Below, one piece after another: positions 46,384 through 56,910 of a DNA stretch of 64,000 nucleotides; position 1 is the first letter of the stretch; every line of letters begins with the position of its first letter. Under the pieces are notes generated by a model that did no database searches, had not been told where the DNA came from, and worked only from the letters and a program-made list of their open reading frames with translations. Origin of the DNA: Larix kaempferi (lineage: Eukaryota; Streptophyta; Pinopsida; Pinales; Pinaceae); the NCBI GenBank assembly GCA_027924585.1, contig BSBM01000763.1, forward strand, positions 285,001 through 349,000, in the 5' to 3' direction. The translations under genes and the position numbers were made by a program.

Positions 46384-48712
46384 GCATAAAAACAATTCTA
46401 AACTTTCTTACTGATCCTTTGCGCAATGTACTGGAACCTTTTATTTTTTGAAATCAGCTTTTGTTGAATTCTACTCCAAGGCTTCCTAGGTACACCAACA
46501 TCTGCAAACTAGATCCTTTCCACAAGATCCAGAAAAAAAAATTGAAGGTGTATGACATATTTATAACCTATAATATATTGATAAACAAAATATACAAAGG
46601 TTTTGGGGCTGCTAGATGTTGGGTGAATTGGGAGAAATTGTTGCTATAGTGGCAGCTCAACTAGTTTTAATTCTCGTTGACTCAAACTAACTCAAAGGGT
46701 CAAAAATTATGATTTTTAGAATTGGGATGGCTTCAGGAGGGTTTTAATGATCTTCAACACTTTAAAGAATAAATATTGGGCTCATAAAACACTTTTTGTA
46801 GAAGAAATGGCAAGACTAGTCAAATTTAACCATTGAATGAGCTAGTCTAGTTTTCTAACCACACAAAGGACTCAGTATTATGCAATAATGATTATAAAAG
46901 GTATTATAATATTCATAATAATATCATCAAGTTAAATCCACGAATTGGGAGGTTCCTCCATTAATTTATTACATCAAAATATCCAGAAACCCCATGAGAT
47001 TGAGGAATTTTACAATACATAGAGAAATCTAAGAATTTTGAGAGGGAGAAGAATGTATTCACCACCATATCTGATAAATGGGATGGATATTGATACTATG
47101 GATCCTTTGTTACAGCAAACAACTTCTACAACTCATGGAAGGTGCCCTCTTGAAGTGGGCTTCCAACTGGAAGAAACTCTGTGTAATGGAGCAATGATTA
47201 ACTGAACCTCCTCTTCATCACTTGTACTCGATCAACTAAATTGAATATCATATCATATCTACTATGCAAACTATAATGGATATAACAGTTGCACTCGCAC
47301 TGAAAGGAAGAGAACTGGAACAAGATTTTCAATGGGGCACATCACCCAAAGCTAGTTGAGGCGCTTCACTCAACTTCTGAGAAGCAAATATCTCAACACA
47401 ATAGAAAAATGACAAAAACATGTGAGAGGGTGTGAACTACCTTATTTTATAACTTGGTTTGCTTCTTGGGAAAGTAATCCATGAGTTATATGCATTGAAC
47501 CCGAACACTAGCTCTTTCCTTCTAGACTTCTCTCGTGAAAATAATAAAATAATAATTAATTATTTTTTTAAGGAGAGAATATATTTTGGTGAGTTGGATG
47601 TCTCTTTGGTGAGTTTATTTTTCCTTTGACCCACTTTCCTTCATGATTTCACCCTCACTGGCTAAAATCACCCTATGATAGCTTTCCTATAGCCTTCTAG
47701 TTGCTTTATGCTTTTACTATTCCTTCTTGAGTGTAAAAACTAGAAAAATTCCAGCTTTCTTTTTTGTGCTTCTTTTCCTACTTTTCTCTATTTTTCCTAT
47801 GCTTTTTCTTGCTTTTCTATTTCTTCCTCCTTTTCCTGTCACTTTCTCGTTTTTCTCTGCTTTTCCCTGCTTTCTTTCATTTTCATGCCTTTCCTTCTGT
47901 CTCTCCTTTTCTACTTTTGGTTTGCTTTCTTCTGGCATTCTGCTTTCTTCGATTATCATTTTTTTGGAAACATCTTCCAAGCCAAATAAGCCCAATGCAA
48001 TGCACCTTCTTGGACTCTCCTAATATTATCCATTCATAAAAAATATATGAATAATTATAAAAATAATAATTACATGTACAACTAGTTATTCCACCCAATT
48101 TTATTTAATTCAAAAAACATTTATTAAGTAATATGTTCGTAATTGATTATTTAATGACCCATGGAACAAATGGGTTAGGAGGGTGATCAAGGATAACTAG
48201 GGAGGGTATATGAAACTCCATTGTGATGTCAAAATGGGGGCATAAAAGTCCTCCACTCCAAAGTTTGATTGTCCTCAAGCAACAACAATCCATGGTGATG
48301 CTTAACTTGTTCTTCTTCCAATTGTGGCCTCAAGGTTGTTTTTGGAATGAATAGCATTGGGACCCAAAATCCAAGCTAAATTAAGGGTTATCCACCATGC
48401 TTTTGCTGCACTACTCTGATTATTACCATCTGCCAATGCCTAACTCCTCTATATCTGCAACGGAAAATGTAAGTTCCTCCCAATTAAAACAACTAAGAAG
48501 AATTATAGGATCACAGGTAAATCTGATGAATACAATTTGACTATGACAACCACCACCGGAATCCAATAATATCCATGACACCCTAGACATTTCATCGTTC
48601 GAAAGAATTCCTGGATCCCACTGCCTCAATCGCACCCTCAAAAACATCAATGGTGTTTGAAACCACCCATCAATTCATGGATCCCATGGTCCTTGATGCA
48701 TTCCATCTATCA
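46384..48712. other. 3' internal part of the 5.5-kb element
   Basis: No recognisable coding sequence. A pyrimidine-rich tract at about 47745-47945 gives a Lys/Glu/Arg-rich frame on the minus strand (47717-47995) that I regard as a composition artefact. Minus-strand 48423-48650 reads as a possible frame-shifted continuation of the long frame that ends at 48713. Confidence 0.5.
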
Positions 48713-51187
48713 TCAATGTTGCTTGTGATAACCTGTCACTCCATGGTATGCTAGGATCCATCCACCATGCTGGAACTGTGCCACTCCCAATTCAATGATC
48801 CTTCCTAACAAAATGTGAAACTCCTCATGTACAAACAACACTACAATCCCATGGCTCACATTGCAATCACATATTCCACCCCAAGAGCTCAAGTGGAACT
48901 CTCTTGCACTGTTGTGCATGAGACAAGTATCAAGTGGCGCTAGTAGATGCTACTACTTCTCAACATACTGAAGGAGGACCAAGGGTTTGTCCCAATGATC
49001 AAAATAAAATTTAAAATAAGACACATGTATCACTTGCTTCTCATGAAGAATCAATAAAAATGGTCCCTCCATCAAACCAAAATTTCCTTTCACATCCTCA
49101 AGTGCTAGGAGTGAAGGAAAGTAGGCCAATTGCAACTCCCTATAAAGGGAATCCACTGAAATAGTAGATGCATGGTATCCATTGTTGGATGGTCCAACAA
49201 GAATGTACATGTATGCCTCATCCAAATATGGGAATTTCCTCCACAGAGGCAAGATGAGATCTTCCTTATGCAAGGCTAATGCCTCAACATGCTTCATGCC
49301 AATCTCTTCATTGCAACTTTATTGCATAACTATCTTCCTCATAGCATGAGCATAACTCTTTCTGCAAGGTATCATCATGTGTTCCATGTAACATTCCACC
49401 CAATCCACGTGTAGATGAATGGAATCAAATGGCATCCAAATGCGCATAGGTTGTTTGTCATCTAGCTGGGCATTATGAGAGATGTCAATGGAATCATAAA
49501 ATGTGCTCTCACCTCTATAAGTCCTCATCTCTTAAATGCATCTATCCATAGATGGACAGATCTCACTACTGCTACATGGTCCAAGTGGAATGTACTCAAG
49601 TACATCCTCCATAGATGTGTCTTCCACATATTGATAAAGCTCATAATCATCCAAGTGTGAAACAAGTTCTTTGCAACCAATCCCCATATCACTGCTACCA
49701 TTATGCACTTGCATCACTGAACACTCCTCATGCCCACCTTGCACATGAGGATCCTCCAATGCAACATCATGTGTGCAATCAACCACACACATCTGATCAA
49801 CACAGGTTCTAGGAAAGGAATATGAACTCCCAGAATTCACATGAAGTTTCTCTCCTTTTGCTGCTACTTTGTCTTCTGCAAATTTGAGAGCCATGTCTCT
49901 ATCCATGAACAACTATAAGTAGTCATCCTTCATTTATTCTAGATCCATTTTGATGATGCAACGTTTAGAGATAGAGACTCTATTGACAATCCCACCTTGT
50001 TTCTCCTCTAGCTGAATTCTCGCAATTAGATCTTCCAAATATCTATATGTACCATCAATTCTAGACAGAACTTGCAGTATCATTTCTTTTGTGACTAGGA
50101 GTAGGCTCTATAGGTCACCCAATGTCTCACTGACCACACAGTGTGTGCTTCCACATGTGACCTCCTCCACCATATGAGAATCATGCATACTCTGATCAAG
50201 CATTTCAATCCTCTCATTGCATTCTTCCTTAACACCAGAAATTTGAGCCTCATCAATAGAGGACTCAACCATGCCAATCTTGTCCCTAGAAGTGGCTGCA
50301 ATATCATAATGACTGAAAGTAATATAAAAATCAGAATTTTGTTCATACCTTTGCATCACATTTTTCTCTTTATGTGGGAGGGTGGTATGTTCTTCTGCCA
50401 ATCTCTCTAGTTCACATCCAACTAGTGTGTGATTGTCTTCTACTTCACTATGGAGCTCAAGTGGTGAATGGAAATTTGATTTGTGTTCCTCTTTTGGATC
50501 TGATCCAAAAGATGTATCACCACAATCAATAGGATCGATCTCCTTTGCAGTGATCTTGAAATCACCAAAAAAGAAACTAGAAGTGAATTCACCTCCCACA
50601 CTACCAACAACCTGATGATGGGTTGTTGAATCTTCCGATGTGCCTAGTTCTTCACTTAATAGATTGTTGTGCCTCTCATTCATATTGGACGGTTGATCTT
50701 TGACTATGGTATTTCTTCTTCTTGCTTCATGAGAGTCTCTGGATGCGCCCTTAATCATTGTCTCCTTAGGAAAATTTACATCTAAAATTTGTGGTTCACT
50801 CTGTTCCACCTCCTGGATCTATGCTTTTGCTCCATTTCCCTTATCTTCCAAGAAAATTGATACTTATCCATCTTGAGTGTTGCTCAAATCACCAATTTTG
50901 GAGGCTCTTCTTGAAGAAAAACCAAACAATCTCATAATGCTTGAATATGCATATGGATTTGATGCCACTCCACCTTTGGCTCCTTCTTATTCTTTACTTC
51001 GAGGGGTGAAACAAATTTTTTCCTCCATGGATGGTTTGTTGCTTTGAAAAGAGTCCTCTTCAAAATTTTGAGGCCAAAATACATACTTGAAAATATAATA
51101 ATCTTTAAAGGATATAGCTGTGTAGATCTTCTCACCCAAATCCAAATACTCCTGATAATGTTGAGGTATGTTTTTAATTGCTTTCAT
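48713..51187 (-). pseudogene. Long unrecognised ORF of the 5.5-kb LTR element, broken
   Basis: One minus-strand frame stays in phase from 51187 to 48713 (about 825 codons), interrupted by scattered stops: TAG near 50108 and 49915, and TAA near 49940, 49530 and 49318, among others. The 233-codon piece 50108-50809 is uninterrupted. The product is acidic and hydrophilic, rich in Glu, Asp, Ser and His, with no CCHC zinc knuckle, protease DSG/DTG motif or YxDD motif. It starts about 270 bases after the primer site, where gag normally begins, so it may replace gag. I recognise no family. A short upstream frame (from 51354, MAEEDFEQYEEEEVI) may belong to the start, after a frameshift. Confidence 0.5.
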
Positions 51188-51458
51188 CCTCCTTGCTAAT
51201 ATATATTATAGGCTAGCCATTGGTGGATCAATTCTTCTGTCGTTTCTATATATTGGTTCAAAAAAGAATTCATTCTCCTCCCATGAAATATGGAATCTCC
51301 ATCTATTTAGATTACCTCTTCTTCTTCATATTGCTCAAAGTCTTCTTCGGCCATTGATATGAGCGTCATAACTGCAACTTGAACATGTGATCTGCAGTTT
51401 TTCTTCACTGAGAGTCTGGGAAGCTTTGTATTTATGCTCATGGGTGCAGAGGAACATG

Positions 51459-51470
51459 CTCTAATACCAC
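51459..51470 (-). other. Primer-binding site (Met tRNA type) of the 5.5-kb element
   Basis: The minus strand reads TGGTATTAGAGC, one base from the LTR. It differs by one base from the usual TGGTATCAGAGC, which is consistent with ageing. Confidence 0.75.
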
Positions 51471-51471
51471 T

Positions 51472-51660
51472 ATAATATCCTCAGATCATATTATGATAAT
51501 ATTAGCTTAAATTACAAAATTTTTAATCAGAAAAATTGCAAGACTTGAAAACTAGTCATTGGACTAGGATTTATGAACTAGTACTGACAAATCTAAACCT
51601 AACCAAACTTTACAAATGGAATTTATTAGATCTTATCAGAGTGAGTACAAGTGTGAAACA
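51472..51660 (-). repeat. 5' LTR (189 bp)
   Basis: The partner of 46194-46383. On the minus strand it begins TGTTTCACAC. Its terminal CA next to the primer site has mutated to TA. Confidence 0.75.
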
Positions 51661-52761
51661 TCGTAACGACAGGGATAAACTGTAGGGTCTCTCATCCTGA
51701 GTAAGTTTTTTTTTTCGTACTCCAGATAAATTCCACTAAAGCTAACTATAACTTATAGATCCTTAAACATGAGACACGTAACACTAAACCAATGAAACCT
51801 TGTAAGGATTTTCCCACTCTTGAATATAGCACAATTGTCCTCATGATGAATTATACATACCTATTGTTAAATACTCCATAAAATTGTAATGATGCATCTG
51901 TAAACTCTTATTTTTATTGAAATAGATTATCCCTATTCTAGTCGTAAAACTTTTCTACTTTCAATAAAAATTAACACATCAAAATATTCTTTGAGTAAAA
52001 GGTCTATAAATTAATCATAACACTTTCAATGTAACATTTATAAATATGTAATGATACATCACCCTTTTCTTCTTATTGAATAACATACCTACAATTAAAC
52101 ATTTAACTTTCCACCTATTCGTTGTAACACATATATATAAACCTACATACAATGCCTCATCAAACTTTTCTTCTTATCAACAATATACCTATAACTTACT
52201 CTTAAACAATCTTAAACCAAATACTTATAATTTAATCACAATACCTTCCTAAACAAAATAATTATAATTTAATCACAATACATTCCTAAACAAAATATTT
52301 ATAATTTAATCACAATGCATTCCTAAACAAAATATTTATAATTTAATCACAATGCATTCCTACAATTTAATCTCAATACATTTCACCTTTCCCATACCAC
52401 ACATATTTTCATATAGTAACACATCAACGTTTTCTCCGTATTAAATTAGAATACCTAGGTCTCAATCATGAACATTTTCCACAATAAAATAAAGGAATAT
52501 TTTCAAATAACTTCAATGAACTTAATTGACGAAATGCACATATCTCTCTAAATATTAAAACCTTAAACAATATTTTGTATTGCGTATAACACACCTATGC
52601 TTCCCACAATAAAATAATGGGATATTTTCAAATAATTTCAATGATACGAAATACACACACCTTCTATGATCAAGAACATTTTCAATTATAACAAAAGGAA
52701 ATTGTTTTAACATAATATAATCACTTTCAAAAGGAATTTTCTAAAATAATAATAAAAATCT
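51661..52761. repeat. AT-rich spacer with 37-bp tandem repeats
   Basis: No gene is seen. The unit ATAATTTAATCACAATRC plus ATTCCTAAACAAAAT is repeated at 52227, 52264, 52301 and 52338. A second pair sharing CCACAATAAAATAA and ATATTTTCAAATAA lies near 52470 and 52607. Confidence 0.75.
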
Positions 52762-54738
52762 TGTTATCCCTCTAGGAGTCTTCCTAGGTTGCACTCGGAA
52801 AAGCCCGGTAACTTAAACTTATCTTGAAGGATGGGGTATATTTGGATCAAGTTGGACAACTGAGATTGAAACTCACATACTCAAAACATACATGGACACA
52901 TTTCAAGAAGGCAAGGCTTTTAGCCACTGATGCTCAGGAAGTTTATAAAATATAGATAGAAGAATTATTATCGTGCTAGCAGACTCATACATACAGCACA
53001 TACATATAAATGGCTAATCACAATAAGAAAAAGGCAGTTGATATCCATTTCTCAATACGAAGATAGGATTACAGCTATCTGGCATAAACAAATGAAAACT
53101 CAAGAAATAGACATTTCACTACAAGTATAAAAGATATAAGAATGAAACTGAACACACATATGGCAAAAGAAGCTTATATAAATGATATGTAACCAGAAGT
53201 CTAATAATACAAATTTAAGCAAAGTTCCTCCAAAATCGAACCCTCTTGCTCTCAAGACCTAGGATTTTATAGCCTTTACAACACCTTCCCTCAGCTCCTA
53301 AGATGCTGGATTCAAAATCCTAAAGACAGAAGATGAAAACCATTTTTTAACAAACGAGGAAAAAACATTTTTTAACTTTGGCCAAACTGCTGAAAAATGG
53401 GGCTCAGAGATGGATTTGATTCTCCCAATATGTGACACCTGTAGGAAAACTGAGAGAGGTTAGTGTTCTTTGACATGTTAGGAAGAAACACCTATGAGTA
53501 TTTTGTAGAATGATTCTCCAGTCGCTCAGAATCATCATTTGAAAATGATGACTCTACACAGTAAAACGCCATGAATTGCTGAAACTGCTGAAAAATGGGG
53601 CTCAAAGATGGGTTCAACTCTCCAAATATGTGACACCTGTGTATTAAAAAAAATAGGTTATTTTCCATTGACTTTTTTTGAGAAAAAACCTCCCTCAGAT
53701 TATTGAAATTCACTTTCATTTACACGAGACCTTGATTTCAAAAACATGTGTTAAACAGGCAGATTCTGGGATCCAAAAATTGGGGCTCAGTGACGGATTC
53801 GATTCTCTCAATATGCAACACCTGTAGGAAAACGGAGATAGGTTATTGTTCTATGACATGTCAGGAACAAAAAAATTCGACCGTTTTTCAAAATTATTCT
53901 ACAGTTGCTCAGAATCGTCATTTGAAGATGATGACTTTTCACAGTAAAAACGCCAATTTTGCAGTAAAAACTTCTCACCTCCACCTTAATAGTTTTCAGG
54001 TTTTTGACAGCTGCAGCAAACTTTGACAAGATCAATAGCATTAAAGGTGATGGCAAGGCATTTAAACTCTTCTTTGGACAACTGGACAGTGTCTTGACCA
54101 AGAAAAATAAAATACATTTGATCTTTTCCCTTCTTTGTCTCCTCAAAGCTGAAATAGAAAGACGATACATATGCCTTTAATTATTATCTTTAAATAAAAA
54201 CCATCTTCTTGCCATTTGCAAGAAGAAAAAAAGTGATCTGGGCGAAAATAATGCCTCTCTGCCCTGTTCTGCACTTTTGATGGCTAAAGAGCCAAAATTC
54301 TTAACCTGTAAGCTGCCAAAAGTTCTGCTTTCAGTGGCTAATGAACAATTGAAATGTCCACCTAAGCTACCGAAAGCTCTGCTTGAAAAATAGCTTTCGA
54401 AATCTTTCGGTGGCTAATGAACACCATCGTATTCTCCCAAGTCACCGAAAACTGCCCCCTGACTCACGCTCTATGTCCTTTCACTTTCGGTAGCTAGGAG
54501 AGCCTCGAAAATTTCGTTTAAGCTGCCGAAAGCAGGGCTTTCGGTAGCTTAGGGACCGTTTTAAATAAGCTTGTCTTTTGAAATTTTTGAAATGAAAACT
54601 CAATCTAATGCTTTTCAAAATTTATTACATGCATAAAGATATAAAAAATGAGCCTTAAGAAATTTAGAAATGAATTTTCAAATGACCTTCTATCATCTAA
54701 AATTGATCAACTCGACAAAATTATTTGGGGAGATAACA
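52762..54738 (-). repeat. 3' LTR (1977 bp) with internal subrepeats
   Basis: Three subrepeats of about 195 bp, each marked by GGGGCTCAGAGATGG and GTGACACCTGT or close variants, start near 53391, 53587 and 53782. Open frames such as 53748-54026 and 53808-54170 recur in part in the other LTR and are not genes. Confidence 0.88.
54352..54552. repeat. GCTTTCGGTAGC hairpin cluster in the LTR
   Basis: AGCTGCCGAAAGC (54521-54533) pairs with GCTTTCGGTAGCT (54537-54549) around a 3-base loop. Related CTACCGAAAGCT and CTTTCGGTGGCTAA copies lie near 54366 and 54405, and 54485 has CTTTCGGTAGCTAGG. The same cluster recurs in the other LTR (58516-58733). Confidence 0.75.
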
Positions 54739-54765
54739 TCTGGCTCCTACTCGGGGATGAAAGCC
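54739..54765 (-). other. Probable polypurine tract
   Basis: Read on the minus strand, a GAGTAGGAGCCAGA stretch directly precedes the TGTTATC start of the 3' LTR, where the plus-strand primer is expected. It is less pure than usual. Confidence 0.5.
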
Positions 54766-55313
54766 TCCCTGTGAGGTTTCAAGAACCATAGATCTGATGC
54801 TTTTTCTGGATAAACAAAATACAAAACCTATTCTAGTGTTCCATTGGTTATGGACTCATTTAAACTGCCACCAAAACTCTGCAAACTATCCAAAAATGTT
54901 CAACTATAAACCTGCTAGCAACGCCTTGCATCCATTGGGCTATGGAGTCTCAAATGATGCTTTCAAAACCTGATCCAAATCCTGCAACCATGCTCATCAT
55001 TTGAAGCCAAACTACCCCTGTCAATAGTGTCTTATATCCATTGGGCATGGAGTCTTTATTTCAAAATTGAAACCTAATACTAAATGCAAGCCTTACGCAT
55101 ATGCAAACTTGAAATGCTCAGCCATGAGCTTATTCATCTATGCTACCCTACTCTAGCTAACTGCACTGCTTCTTATCAAGTGACATCATGCTTCCAATGA
55201 AGCCATGTCAGAAACTGATTTGTTGAACCTGCTCTTGATTTTGACCTGAAAAATAATGGAATGCATAGCCAACAAAAAAGTGGTTTGGACAGATGATAAA
55301 GCCAACTTTCATC

Positions 55314-56339
55314 TCACAAAAATACTTTGACACAAATGCTATTCATAGATTCCAAGTAGATTGCAATAGGGTCATTAAAATCATAAAGGAATACCTCTTT
55401 AAACTGTTGTTCCAACTGACTGTAGTGCAGCTGCTGATGGTTGTCTTCATTAATCTCAATGTTGAATGTGGACTGTTCTTCTTCTGTTGAAAGAAAATGC
55501 AAGCTTAACTGCTGATCCGATCTTTTCTGCTTCCCTTCACCATATCTCTGTAATCTGATTTCATCATGATGATATGCTGGCTTGTCACAGCTAAAAAATG
55601 TTTCTCCAACAATAATATCTTTGCAGGATATATCAAAACTAGAAAGATCTTCATTGGACTTATGAAAAGCAGACCCACAACTGTCATCGGTCATAACATA
55701 CATACATTTTTTATCAACTCTTTGATGAAGAGTAGAACTAGATAAGATGTCATTAGTCAACAAACCCTCATAAACTTTAAAATCTTCCTCCTCATCACTA
55801 TGTTTGTCAAATATGGGGATATTCGAATCAAATTCTAATAACAGAAATGAAGATTTTTGCATAGAATAATCAACAATATGATCTTGAAACAGATTTGGAA
55901 AAATATCACCTTCTTTTTTTATATCTTCTTCGTAAGTGATTTCAATTTTATGTTCATGAGGCGTTATAACCAGAAGAGAAGACCTGGAATCTTTAGCCAG
56001 ATTAAACTCATCATATTCAATGTCTTCTACAAACATGAAAGGGCTGATTACAACATGATGTTGTTCCTTTACGGGCAAAGAAAAAGGCTCATCGAAACCT
56101 GATTCATAAATATCATATATTGGTTGACTACTACTCAAGTCTACATTATTTGATGTAGAAATCTGCTCTTCTCCATCTGCATACTTATCAAAAATAGGTG
56201 AACAGAAAACCTCTGTATCTTGAGAAGAAAGACAAGCATTCTTAAGATCCTTCTCTCCAATCACAGGTGAAAACATATCGTAGGCAACCTCTTGAAAAAA
56301 TTCAGAAAAATTCTCTTCTCTAACTGTTTCTTCATGCAA
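55314..56339 (-). CDS. Acidic protein of unknown family in the 6.1-kb LTR element (341 residues)
   Basis: An uninterrupted 341-codon frame and the longest intact one in the window. The product is strongly acidic (many Glu and Asp, for example SDEEEDFK and STEEEQSTFN) with no membrane segment, zinc knuckle or protease/RT motif. Upstream (about 56340-56750) the minus strand continues with related text in another frame (VEEFSTSSAIEACS, then DLEVEE-type residues), so the original protein was longer by roughly 130 residues and is broken by a frameshift near 56470. It is the only coding sequence between the LTRs. By position it takes the place of gag-pol, but nothing shows that it is a gag. Its composition resembles the ORF at 48713-51187 without clear homology. 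Confidence 0.55.
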   Translation of the reverse strand: MHEETVREENFSEFFQEVAYDMFSPVIGEKDLKNACLSSQDTEVFCSPIFDKYADGEEQISTSNNVDLSSSQPIYDIYESGFDEPFSLPVKEQHHVVISPFMFVEDIEYDEFNLAKDSRSSLLVITPHEHKIEITYEEDIKKEGDIFPNLFQDHIVDYSMQKSSFLLLEFDSNIPIFDKHSDEEEDFKVYEGLLTNDILSSSTLHQRVDKKCMYVMTDDSCGSAFHKSNEDLSSFDISCKDIIVGETFFSCDKPAYHHDEIRLQRYGEGKQKRSDQQLSLHFLSTEEEQSTFNIEINEDNHQQLHYSQLEQQFKEVFLYDFNDPIAIYLESMNSICVKVFL

Positions 56340-56889
56340 ATCAAAGGCAACAGGTGCAATAGAGATAAGGTCTGTTTCATCTAGAACTATGTAATTCCCA
56401 TCAAAATCATTTGTATCATGAAGATCTTCCTTAACAACATAATTTTCATCTTGACAATCAGAAGAAAAGAGTGCTTTCTACTGAACATGCTTCAATAGCA
56501 GAACTAGTTGAGAATTCTTCAACTTCCAAATCTTCTGATTTACTTATAATTTTCTGTGAACTAGCTGCTTCAGGAGGCAAAAATTTAAAGGGAGTTTCAT
56601 TTGATAAAACAGAAGCAGTACCTCTAGAAGTGCCTGATGTGGTTCCCCTTGTAGATCTGGAAAACTATCTTTGTGAAGCTCTTCCTCTCCTTACAATCTG
56701 TTTGGGATCTGAAACAGGTGTCACCGGTGGCCTGTGAGGATTTGATCTGGTACTTGGTCTTCTCGAAGCCACTTCGTTCCAATGGATCCGCTAGATAGAT
56801 GATTACAAACGAAATAATGTCCAAGCTTTGTCTATCATCAAAGCTGGAACTATGTCATCTCCCAGGGAAGCTACTGCTTCAATAATCTT

Positions 56890-56907
56890 TCCTCGGCAAC
56901 GGCGCCA
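56890..56907 (-). other. Primer-binding site, Asp tRNA type
   Basis: The minus strand reads TGGCGCCGTTGCCGAGGA, 17 of 18 matches to the plant Asp-tRNA 3' end complement as I know it. It lies 3 bases from the 5' LTR. Confidence 0.85.
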
Positions 56908-56910
56908 ATT

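Larger units (their letters stand above)
46194..51660 (-). mobile_element. Non-autonomous LTR retrotransposon with 190-bp LTRs (5467 bp)
   Basis: Direct repeats at 46194-46383 and 51472-51660 bound the element. The flanks TCATA (46189-46193) and TCGTA (51661-51665) look like a 5-bp target duplication with one change. Read on the minus strand, TGGTATTAGAGC (51459-51470) sits one base inside the right LTR, as a Met-tRNA primer site with one mismatch. The 5' LTR is therefore on the right. The internal region holds one long, broken, unrecognised minus-strand frame and no RT or integrase motif. Confidence 0.75.

Noticed and set aside
47717-47995. Lys/Glu/Arg-rich minus-strand frame resembling a coiled coil
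   Set aside because: It reads a pyrimidine-rich tract of the plus strand, so the charge comes from base composition. No start context or conserved motif.
53113-53125. CACTACAAG at 53116 as a second CACTA end
   Set aside because: It lies inside an LTR, is followed by TATAAAAG rather than the AAAA-rich terminus, and the other LTR reads CACTGCAAG.
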